5,070 nucleotides of DNA from an uncultured Devosia sp. (lineage in GTDB: Bacteria > Pseudomonadota > Alphaproteobacteria > Rhizobiales > Devosiaceae): the NCBI GenBank assembly GCA_913775215.1, contig CAJYKO010000181.1, positions 1 to 5,070 of the forward strand, in the 5' to 3' direction. The first letter of the stretch is position 1. Each line of letters starts with the position of its first letter. Below the pieces are notes generated by a model, which made no database searches, was not told where the DNA came from, and was given only the letters and a program-made list of their open reading frames with translations. Positions 1-5,070 of this stretch are shown here, in pieces. A program made the translations under genes and the position numbers.

Positions 1-1094
1 GCCGCCACCGCTGTGCGCGGCATTTCCGAGAAGATCTCGGCCTTGCCGTTACGGATTATGACGATTTCTTCGAGCCGCAGGCCGAACTGGCCCTGGAGAT
101 AAATTCCCGGCTCGATGGAGAAGACCATGCTTTCGTCGAGCACGGTTTCGCTGGTGCCGGTGATGTAGGGGGCTTCGTGGACGTCGATGCCAAGGCCGTG
201 GCCTGTGCGGTGGAGGAAGTTAGGGCCGTAGCCCGCATTGGTGATGACGTCGCGGGCGGCCTTATCGACTTCGCTGGCTTTGGCGCCGGGAACGGCGGCG
301 GCGATGGCTGCTTCGACGGCGCGATCGATGATCGAGTGGATCTGGCCATAGCCTTCGGGCGCAGACTGGAAATAGCCCATGCGGGTCATGTCCGACGGGT
401 AGCCATTAAGGCGGCAGCCGGTATCGATCAGCACGGCATCGCCGGATTTGAGCTGGGTCGAGCCGGTGTGATGGTGCGGGAAAGCGCCGTTGGGGCCGAA
501 GCAGACAGAGCAAAATTCGGTTGTAGCGCCATTGGCCTTGTAGAAATCGCCAATGAAGGCAGCGACGTCGAGTTCGGTCATGCCTGGTTTGAGGGCAGCA
601 AAGGCTGCAGCGACCGCGCGATCGTTGAGGAGATGCGCCGCCTTTAGGCGGTTGTACTCATCTTCGTCCTTGCGCGAGCGGAGATAGCCGACCGTGTCCT
701 GCGTAAAACGGCGCTTGGCGCCCGGAAGGGCGTCGAGCAGCAGCAGCGAGAAATCGGTGCGCATGGTTTCGTCGAGGACGATCGAGGGGTTTTCGCGGGA
801 AATGCCCGTGGCGTCGATCAACTGTTCGAGCGCAGCGCTCGGACCATCTGCATCTGCCCAGGGAAAGAAGGGCAGATCGGTGTGCTGGCGGGAGCTATCG
901 ACATTGAGCGCCGGCATCAGGAAGCCGGCATAGGTTTGGCTCACGAGCAGCATGACCGGGCGCTCATCGCCATGGGGCGAAAGATCGGCGAGCCAACGCA
1001 TATGGCTCGATGGGCCGATGGCGACGAGATCGGTCGAGGTCTCGGCCATGCGGCGGCGCAGATTGGCCATGCGGGTGGTGAGCGTGGAATTCAT
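1..1094 (-). CDS. M24 family metallopeptidase (Xaa-Pro dipeptidase/aminopeptidase type), C-terminal end cut by window edge
   Basis: Read from ATG at 1094, the frame stays open for 364 codons to the window edge. The 'pita-bread' fold metallopeptidases usually cut bonds next to proline using two metal ions, in the cytoplasm; no signal peptide is visible here. All five metal ligands are present in family order: D224 (in VLIDTG), D235 (in SDMTR), H299 (in RTGHGLGIDVHEAPY), E328 (in SIEPGIY) and E342 (in LRLEE). The accessory histidines H207/H208 (PHHHTG) and H306 (HEAP) are also kept. Residues 1 to about 135 form the creatinase-like N-terminal domain and about 140 onward the catalytic domain. The family is normally 360-400 residues, so only the last few residues are probably missing. 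It follows the solute-binding protein gene on the same strand after 134 bp and probably processes the imported peptide. The ATG has no convincing Shine-Dalgarno sequence and the frame is open further upstream, so the start is uncertain. Family assignment is firm; the exact substrate (dipeptide, longer peptide or analogue) cannot be read. Confidence 0.93.
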   Translation of the reverse strand, partial: MNSTLTTRMANLRRRMAETSTDLVAIGPSSHMRWLADLSPHGDERPVMLLVSQTYAGFLMPALNVDSSRQHTDLPFFPWADADGPSAALEQLIDATGISRENPSIVLDETMRTDFSLLLLDALPGAKRRFTQDTVGYLRSRKDEDEYNRLKAAHLLNDRAVAAAFAALKPGMTELDVAAFIGDFYKANGATTEFCSVCFGPNGAFPHHHTGSTQLKSGDAVLIDTGCRLNGYPSDMTRMGYFQSAPEGYGQIHSIIDRAVEAAIAAAVPGAKASEVDKAARDVITNAGYGPNFLHRTGHGLGIDVHEAPYITGTSETVLDESMVFSIEPGIYLQGQFGLRLEEIVIIRNGKAEIFSEMPRTAVA

Positions 1095-1122
1095 GACGGG
1101 CTCGCGGTTTTGGACAAGATGG

Positions 1123-1157
1123 GCGGAGCCGGACGGGAGGAGGATGCCCGGCTCCGC
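1123..1157 (-). repeat. Perfect 10-bp inverted repeat (hairpin) before the M24 gene
   Basis: The arms GCGGAGCCGG (1123-1132) and CCGGCTCCGC (1148-1157) are exact reverse complements around a 15-base loop. This is the strongest of three adjacent hairpins in the spacer between the binding-protein stop and the peptidase ATG. No T-run follows on either strand, so it is not a canonical intrinsic terminator. It could stabilise the 3' end of the upstream mRNA, attenuate read-through, or be partly coding if the peptidase starts upstream. Confidence 0.75.
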
Positions 1158-1158
1158 A

Positions 1159-1187
1159 GGCGGCGGCACGAGGGACTTGTCGCCGCC
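1159..1187 (-). repeat. Imperfect 10-bp hairpin in the binding-protein/peptidase spacer
   Basis: Arms 1159-1168 and 1178-1187 pair at 9 of 10 positions around a 9-base loop. On the plus strand the odd pair is a G-T wobble; in the minus-strand transcript it becomes an A-C mismatch. It lies one base from the neighbouring perfect hairpin. The sequence is GGCGGC-rich, so chance pairing is easier here than elsewhere. Confidence 0.6.
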
Positions 1188-1197
1188 AAGGATGGTC

Positions 1198-1215
1198 GCG
1201 GGGTTTTGGCCCCGC
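1198..1215 (-). repeat. Short GC hairpin just after the solute-binding protein gene
   Basis: GCGGGG (1198-1203) and CCCCGC (1210-1215) form a perfect 6-bp stem around a 6-base loop, 13 bases past the binding-protein stop codon. Position and GC content suit a 3'-end-protecting or pausing structure for a highly expressed binding-protein mRNA. There is no U-tract after it in the transcript direction, so full Rho-independent termination is not supported. Confidence 0.6.
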
Positions 1216-1228
1216 AACGCTGTCTGGA

Positions 1229-2812
1229 TTAGTTCTTGGTCACGAGGCGGTAGTAGACGAAGTCCGATGTCGCGCCGTTGACATAGCCTTCCACATTGTT
1301 CGCCATGGCGATCGTGAGGGCGGCCTGGAACATGATGACGATCGGGCTTTCGGCCTGAACCTTCTTCTGCAGATCGACATAGAGCTCGTTGCGCTTAGCC
1401 TGATCGGGCTCGGCGAGAGCGGCATTGACCTCGTCGTTCATTTCCTGGGGCACGGCCCAGGCGTTACGCCAGGTCGTTGTTGCGGTGTAGTTGTCGTCCG
1501 CATTGTTCGAATTGTAGGCGAAAGCCTTGGCGTTCGAATGCGGGTCCATGAAGTCCGGGCCCCAATAGAGGAGCATGGCCTGGTGGGTACGTTCACGGTA
1601 CTTCGTGATTACCTGGGCGCCGGTGCCGGGCAGGATTTCAAAGTTGATCCCGGCTTCGGCAAAGCCAGCCTGCAGCGACTGGGCAATGTCGGTGAACGGG
1701 GTAGAGTTGATCACGTCGAGGGTGACGTTGATCGGGGTTTCGACACCGGCGTCAGCCAGGATCTGCTTGGCCTTTTCGACGTCATAGGTGAACGGGGTTT
1801 CGTCATAGGAACCCGGGAAACCCTTGGGCCAGAAAGCCTGGTGCTTTTCCATCTGGCCCTTGAGGAAGGTTTCGGTCATCCCGTCATAATCGACGAGGTA
1901 ACGCGCGGCTTCCCAGATGGCCGGATTGGTCAGCGAGTCGGTCTTCTGGTTGAACGACAGGAAGTGGACGGCGGCCTGGGGATAGGTCTCGACCTTGACG
2001 TTGTCGCCCAGGCCCGAGATCTGGTCCGGGGTCAGGTTTTTGGCGATATCGACGTCACCCGAGGTCAGCAGGAGCTGCTGGGTGGCGGCTTCTGCAACGT
2101 GACGGATGAGAATCTGCTTCATGGCGGGGACGCCACGGAAGTAGTTCTCATTGGCGGTGAGGCGCACGAGCTCAGCCGGGCGGTAGTCGGTCATCACGAA
2201 CGGGCCGGAACCGGCCGAATTGGTGTTGAGCCATGCATTGCCCCAGTCTTCGCCTTCGACGTGCTGGGAGACCAGAACTTCGTCGACGATCGAGGCCGGG
2301 CGGGCAGCAAGGACGTTGAGCACGAAGGCAGAGGCGAAATCGCCATCCCACTTCACGGTGACGGTGTTGCCATCAACGGTGACCATGTCGTCGATATTGT
2401 CGACGGTCCAGCCGAGCTGGGTCAGGATAAAGGCCGGGGTCAGGTTAAGCGTGACGACGCGCTTGAAGGAATAAAGCACGTCTTCGGCGCGGACCGGATT
2501 GCCCGAGGCGAACTTGGCGTCGCGGATGGTGAAGGTGATCGACTTGTTGGCGTCGTCAGCTTCCCAGCTTTCGGCAATGCCGCCGACGAGCTTGGACGTG
2601 TCTTCGGCTTCGTACTGGACGAGGCGATCGTAAACATTGGTGTTGATCTCGCCGGCCGAGAATTCATAGGCCTGGGCGGGATCGAGCGCGACGATATCGT
2701 CGATATTCTGGGCAATGACCAGGGCATCGGCGGGGGTTGCGGCATAGACGGCGCCCACTGCCAGCGGCAGGCTGAGCGCAGTCGCCAGTAAGGCAGCGCG
2801 GAAAATCTTCAT
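1229..2812 (-). CDS. Periplasmic solute-binding protein, family 5 (peptide/oligopeptide ABC transporter)
   Basis: The 527-residue protein is the capture subunit of a peptide-type ABC importer and should act in the periplasm. Residues 1-24 form a Sec signal peptide: a basic start (MKIFR), a hydrophobic core, and probable cleavage after A24 (VYA|ATP). There is no lipobox cysteine, and I see no cysteine anywhere in the protein, so it is a soluble periplasmic protein rather than a lipoprotein. Family 5 landmarks are present: the GGIAESWEADD to AEDVLYSFKR block (about 77-118), the GSGPFVMTDYRPAELVRLTANENY block (about 201-224), and WGPDFMDPHSNA (about 417-428). The length is normal for DppA/OppA relatives. 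The ATG at 2812 is chosen because the signal peptide begins there and AAAGGAG lies 8 bases upstream; reading from 2935 would add 41 unlikely residues overlapping the regulator in another frame. Its start overlaps the regulator stop (ATGA). It is unusual in facing away from its presumed permeases across the intergenic region. The ligand cannot be told from sequence alone; the neighbouring M24 peptidase suggests proline-containing peptides. Confidence 0.96.
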   Translation of the reverse strand: MKIFRAALLATALSLPLAVGAVYAATPADALVIAQNIDDIVALDPAQAYEFSAGEINTNVYDRLVQYEAEDTSKLVGGIAESWEADDANKSITFTIRDAKFASGNPVRAEDVLYSFKRVVTLNLTPAFILTQLGWTVDNIDDMVTVDGNTVTVKWDGDFASAFVLNVLAARPASIVDEVLVSQHVEGEDWGNAWLNTNSAGSGPFVMTDYRPAELVRLTANENYFRGVPAMKQILIRHVAEAATQQLLLTSGDVDIAKNLTPDQISGLGDNVKVETYPQAAVHFLSFNQKTDSLTNPAIWEAARYLVDYDGMTETFLKGQMEKHQAFWPKGFPGSYDETPFTYDVEKAKQILADAGVETPINVTLDVINSTPFTDIAQSLQAGFAEAGINFEILPGTGAQVITKYRERTHQAMLLYWGPDFMDPHSNAKAFAYNSNNADDNYTATTTWRNAWAVPQEMNDEVNAALAEPDQAKRNELYVDLQKKVQAESPIVIMFQAALTIAMANNVEGYVNGATSDFVYYRLVTKN

Positions 2813-3483
2813 GTGCGTTTCTCCTTTGGGTTGACCTTTTTGCGAACCGGCTTGTTGGCGCCGGTTTTCGGTTTCGCTACCACCTGACGCGCAGGGCGCG
2901 CGGTGGAGCGGAATAGGGCGAGCGTGCCGGTCCACAAGAGACGGGCGGGCTGGTCAGTGTGGTTGGACCAGGAATGGGGGCGATTGCCGCGGAAGTGGAG
3001 ACTATCGCCCGCATGCATCACCATCTCCTCCCCATCGAGGCGCTGGGTGATCGCGCCTTCAAGGACATAGAGGATTTCCTCGCCTTCGTGCGACACGGTT
3101 TCCGAACGGTAGCCGGGTGGTACGTTCATCACGAAGCTTGAAAGCTGGTTGCCGGGGAAATCAGCGCCGAGGCGCTCGTAGATGATGGAAGAACCGTCGA
3201 TCGAGAAGCGGTTGCGCTCCCCTGCCCGCGTCAGCGCATTGTGAGGCGCGGGAGTTGCGACGAAATAGTCGATGGAAACACCAAGAGCCCGTGAGATCTG
3301 GGCAAGCGTGCCGAGCGAAGGCGTGGCATGGTCGCGCTCGACCTGGCTGAGATAGCCCACAGAAACTTCGGCGGCAGCACCCAATTCCATCAGCGTCATT
3401 TGCTGCTGGCGGCGGCGGGCACGAATGAGCGCACCGACCTTCGGGTGCCCCTCATCCTCATTTGCCAAAGCGTTTTGCGCCAT
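2809..3483 (-). CDS. XRE-family transcriptional regulator with C-terminal cupin domain
   Basis: The 224-residue protein is a DNA-binding regulator of the helix-turn-helix plus cupin_2 type (PuuR/SutR-like architecture). Residues about 16-73 are the XRE domain: GALIRARRRQQQMTLMELGAAAEVSVGYLSQVER followed by PSLGTLAQISRALGVSIDYF. Residues about 115-190 are the cupin, with H132 and E136 in SHEGEEILYVLEG and a second motif from AGDSLHF to RPHSWSN (H170, N174); in this family the cupin binds a small effector. Residues about 195-224 are a Lys/Arg/Pro-rich tail. The ATG at 3483 is preferred. A TTG at 3495 is also in frame but would add only MVWR and has no ribosome site; the ATG itself has only a weak GGTGTGG stretch upstream. 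The stop overlaps the binding-protein ATG (ATGA), so the two are co-transcribed and probably translationally coupled. It sits beside the divergent promoter region and is the obvious candidate regulator of both arms and of itself. Repressor versus activator cannot be decided from sequence. Confidence 0.94.
   Translation of the reverse strand: MAQNALANEDEGHPKVGALIRARRRQQQMTLMELGAAAEVSVGYLSQVERDHATPSLGTLAQISRALGVSIDYFVATPAPHNALTRAGERNRFSIDGSSIIYERLGADFPGNQLSSFVMNVPPGYRSETVSHEGEEILYVLEGAITQRLDGEEMVMHAGDSLHFRGNRPHSWSNHTDQPARLLWTGTLALFRSTARPARQVVAKPKTGANKPVRKKVNPKEKRT
2821..2827 (-). promoter_or_regulatory. Ribosome binding site of the solute-binding protein gene
   Basis: The minus strand reads AAAGGAG with 8 bases to the ATG at 2812, the strongest Shine-Dalgarno sequence in the window. 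It lies inside the last codons of the regulator gene and fixes the binding-protein start at the signal-peptide methionine. A strong site here fits a protein needed in excess over its transcriptional regulator. Confidence 0.85.
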
Positions 3484-3492
3484 GCGCCACAC

Positions 3493-3524
3493 CAAAATTT
3501 TTTTGATATAAGCAAAGTTTCTTG
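3493..3524. promoter_or_regulatory. Candidate operator: two CAAA...(T/C)TTG dyads 20 bp apart
   Basis: Dyad 1 is CAAAA-N3-TTTTG at 3493-3505; dyad 2 is CAAA-N4-CTTG at 3513-3524. Their left ends are 20 bp apart, about two helical turns, so both would face the same side of the DNA. A third pairing, TTTG-N7-CAAA at 3502-3516, links them. The block starts 9 bases from the regulator ATG and covers the -35 box of the permease promoter. Tandem dyads in a divergent region beside an XRE gene are what a self-regulating dimer would use, but AT-rich sequence yields such matches easily; this is inference. Confidence 0.4.
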
Positions 3525-3530
3525 TATGGT
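3503..3530 (+). promoter_or_regulatory. Sigma70-like promoter for the permease genes
   Basis: TTGATA (3503-3508, 5 of 6 to TTGACA), a 16-base spacer, and TATGGT (3525-3530, 4 of 6 to TATAAT). An A4T7 tract (3494-3504) touches the -35 box and could bend DNA or act like an UP element. Transcription would start near 3537, giving a leader of about 75 bases before the permease ATG at 3613. On the opposite strand the regulator promoter must lie in the same stretch; TATATC (3510 to 3505, 4 of 6) is a possible -10 but I find no matching -35. The rest of 3484-3612 shows no recognisable gene or riboswitch. Confidence 0.5.
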
Positions 3531-3599
3531 GGAAGTGAAATGTGAAGGTTTTACAATCTGCAGGAGATTCAGCCTGTGGGTTTAATTCCTTGTTATTGC

Positions 3600-3606
3600 G
3601 AGAGGA
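3600..3606 (+). promoter_or_regulatory. Ribosome binding site of the DppB-type permease
   Basis: GAGAGGA lies 6 bases before the ATG at 3613. A stop codon (TAA, 3583-3585) in the same frame upstream, with no other start between, fixes 3613 as the gene start. Confidence 0.7.
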
Positions 3607-3612
3607 TTTCGC

Positions 3613-4686
3613 ATGACAACTGACCAGTCGGCGCCCCCCTCGCCCTCACCTGGATTTTTTACCAGCAAGCACGCACGCCGCCGTGCCGTGGCCATTGGCG
3701 GCTTTCTCATCACGCTTTTCCTCACCTTTTTGGGGCTGCTGGCCATCACCTTTTTCATCGGCCGGGTGATCCCAATCGATCCGGTGCTGGCGGTGGTTGG
3801 GGACCGCGCCACGCAGGCACAATATGATGCCGCCAAGATCGCCATGGGGCTGGACCGTCCGCTCTATGAGCAGTTCATTGCTTATGTCGGGAATGTGCTG
3901 ACGGGCGATCTAGGACGCTCGGTGTCGACGGGGCGGGCCGTGGCCGACGATCTCAGTCGGTTCTTTCCGGCCACATTCGAAATGGCAACGCTGGGGATTC
4001 TGATCGGCGTTGCGCTCGGCGTGCCGCTCGGTGTCACCGCGGCTGCGCGGCAGGGCTCATGGCTTGATCAGGCCATTCGTGTCGTGGGACTGCTCGGCTA
4101 TTCGGTACCAGCGTTTTGGTTGGGCCTCGTTGGCCTGGCACTTTTTTATGCGCGACTGCGCTGGGTTGGCGGACCGGGACGGCTCGATATCTTTTATGAT
4201 GGGCTTGTGTCGCCGGTCACCGGCATGATCCTGATCGACAGCCTTCTCGCAGGCGAAATCGATATCTTCTGGAATGCCGTCTCGCATATCATCCTGCCTG
4301 CATCGGTGCTGGGCTTCTTTAGCCTTGCGTACATTGCCCGCATGACGCGTTCTTTCATGCTCGACCAGTTGAGCCAGGAATTCGTCACCACAGCCCGCGT
4401 CAAAGGCGTGCCCGAGCGGATCGTCATCTGGCGCCATGCTTTCAATCCCATTCGCGTGCCGCTGATCACGGTGATCGGCCTATCCTATGCGGGCCTCCTC
4501 GAAGGCTCGGTGATGATCGAGACGGTCTTCTCCTGGCCCGGCATCGGCAATTATCTGACGACGGCCCTGCTCAATGCAGACATGAACGCAGTGCTCGGTT
4601 CGACGCTCGTCATCGGCGCCGTCTTCATCGTCATAAACAAAGTTTCGGACGTGCTCTATCGCGTCCTCGATCCGAGGGCTCGCTAA
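3613..4686 (+). CDS. ABC transporter permease, DppB/OppB type
   Basis: The 357-residue inner-membrane protein is one half of the translocation channel of a peptide-type ABC importer. A Pro/Ser-rich N-terminus with a basic patch (SKHARRR, 18-24) precedes the first membrane helix (about 26-50). The family-typical RVIPIDP and the MGLDRPLYEQF to GDLGRSVSTG region (about 78-107) follow, then further helices at about 123-146, 155-180, 224-243, 283-305 and 326-346. The cytoplasmic EAA-type loop that contacts the ATPase is at about 256-280 (EFVTTARVKGVPERIVIWRH). The conserved GLLEGSVMIETVFSWPGIGNY (294-314) and the C-terminal YRVLDPRAR complete a DppB-like protein. The family is usually about 305-340 residues; the excess lies mostly in the N-terminal tail and the periplasmic stretch at about 183-222. 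Its TAA shares its last base with the next permease ATG, so the two are one operon. It is transcribed divergently from the binding protein it presumably serves. Confidence 0.96.
   Translation: MTTDQSAPPSPSPGFFTSKHARRRAVAIGGFLITLFLTFLGLLAITFFIGRVIPIDPVLAVVGDRATQAQYDAAKIAMGLDRPLYEQFIAYVGNVLTGDLGRSVSTGRAVADDLSRFFPATFEMATLGILIGVALGVPLGVTAAARQGSWLDQAIRVVGLLGYSVPAFWLGLVGLALFYARLRWVGGPGRLDIFYDGLVSPVTGMILIDSLLAGEIDIFWNAVSHIILPASVLGFFSLAYIARMTRSFMLDQLSQEFVTTARVKGVPERIVIWRHAFNPIRVPLITVIGLSYAGLLEGSVMIETVFSWPGIGNYLTTALLNADMNAVLGSTLVIGAVFIVINKVSDVLYRVLDPRAR
4674..4678 (+). promoter_or_regulatory. Ribosome binding site of the DppC-type permease
   Basis: GAGGG lies 7 bases before the ATG at 4686, inside the final codons of the upstream permease. 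It supports the overlapping TAATG start and coupled translation of the two channel subunits. Confidence 0.6.
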
Positions 4687-5070
4687 TGACGACGCGTGAC
4701 TGGCTTCTTGCCGATTCCCCGACCTCGCGCTGGCAGGCCAATGCCGGGCGCGCCTATCGCGTGTTCACCGCCCTCCTCCGCAATCCGCTTTCGGTACTGG
4801 GCGGGGTCATCATCCTCGTTCTCCTGCTGACGGCTTTGCTTGCTCCGTGGATCGCGCCTTTCTCGCCGACCGGGCAGAACCTGAGCCAGCGTTTGCTGCC
4901 ACCGTCCGGGACCAACTGGATGGGCACTGATGAGCTTGGCCGCGATATCTTTTCGCGCGTCGTCTGGGGGTCGCAGATCACGCTGACCATCGTGCTGCTC
5001 GTGGCGCTGATCTCCGCCCCGCTGGGCCTGCTGATCGGCGCCATCTCCGGCTATTTCGGGGGTTGGGTCG
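4686..5070 (+). CDS. ABC transporter permease, DppC/OppC type, N-terminal part (cut by window edge)
   Basis: The first 128 codons of the second channel subunit are present; the frame is open to the edge and no stop is reached. Residues about 25-75 match the OppC N-terminal domain: LLRNPLSVLGGVIILVLLLTALLAPWIAPFSP contains the first membrane helix (about 36-57) and the usual turn after it. The hallmark GTDELGRDIFSRVVWGSQITL (80-100) is intact, followed by the start of the second helix (about 100-121) and GYFGGW. DppC proteins are usually about 280-300 residues, so somewhat over half is missing, including the EAA loop. The start overlaps the previous stop by one base. It pairs with the DppB-type protein as a heterodimer. 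DppD/DppF-type ATPase genes would be expected further right, but none is visible here. Confidence 0.94.
   Translation, partial: MTTRDWLLADSPTSRWQANAGRAYRVFTALLRNPLSVLGGVIILVLLLTALLAPWIAPFSPTGQNLSQRLLPPSGTNWMGTDELGRDIFSRVVWGSQITLTIVLLVALISAPLGLLIGAISGYFGGWV

Noticed and set aside
1..1094. Ectoine hydrolase (DoeA) or creatinase instead of a peptidase
   Set aside because: Those share the M24 fold, but this protein keeps all five metal ligands, which creatinase does not need. The neighbours are a peptide-type importer with no other ectoine or creatine genes in view. The possibility cannot be fully excluded without an alignment.
1123..1215. An intrinsic terminator after the binding-protein gene
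   Set aside because: The stems are good, but no T-run follows any of them on either strand, so Rho-independent termination is not supported.
177..1281. Several plus-strand open frames opposite the M24 peptidase gene
   Set aside because: They overlap each other and lie opposite an intact M24 gene with all metal ligands. No domain, ribosome site or codon pattern supports them.
1538..2791. A 417-codon open frame on the plus strand, opposite the solute-binding protein gene
   Set aside because: It is a mirror of a GC-rich gene with strong third-position bias. The product is Gly/Val/Asp-rich with no recognisable domain, and the minus strand has a full family match with signal peptide and ribosome site.
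2813..2935. A longer start (2935) for the solute-binding protein
   Set aside because: It would put 41 unrelated residues before a textbook signal peptide and overlap the regulator in another frame; the AAAGGAG site serves the ATG at 2812.
3561..3578. A hairpin or riboswitch in the permease leader
   Set aside because: Only a 4-5 bp pairing (CAGG with CCTG) is visible, and no conserved riboswitch core can be recognised in about 75 bases.

Overview
The window is GC-rich, with strong G/C preference at third codon positions. It looks like ordinary chromosomal DNA from an alphaproteobacterium, probably Hyphomicrobiales. Protein style and layout remind me of Devosia-like genomes, but that is recall rather than a search result. 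I see no rRNA, tRNA, CRISPR, insertion sequence or phage gene.

The locus is a peptide-uptake and breakdown cluster split into two divergent transcripts. Going left on the minus strand from about 3483 are an XRE-cupin regulator (3483-2809), a family 5 periplasmic solute-binding protein (2812-1229) that overlaps the regulator gene by four bases, and, after a 134-bp spacer full of hairpins, an M24 metallopeptidase of the Xaa-Pro dipeptidase/aminopeptidase type (from 1094, running off the left edge with almost the whole protein present). Going right on the plus strand from 3613 are a complete DppB-type permease and the first 128 codons of a DppC-type permease. The two permease genes share one base (TAATG), and the second runs off the right edge. 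The ATP-binding subunits (DppD/DppF type) are not in the window and would be expected to its right.

The 129-bp intergenic region (3484-3612) is the only AT-rich island. It carries a good sigma70-like promoter for the permeases, and two CAAA...(T/C)TTG dyads 20 bp apart that overlap this promoter and the likely start region of the regulator. The simplest model is that the XRE-cupin protein binds here and controls both arms together, including its own gene.

Functional model (inference): the binding protein captures a short peptide or peptide-like compound in the periplasm, the permease pair moves it inward, the M24 enzyme splits it in the cytoplasm (X-Pro bonds are the family's usual target), and the cupin domain senses the ligand or a product. 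Each protein belongs to a well-known family and I see no clearly new system. The points most worth a second look are the three consecutive hairpins between the binding-protein and peptidase genes, the uncertain start of the peptidase, the dyads between the divergent promoters, and the regulator-binding-protein coupling.
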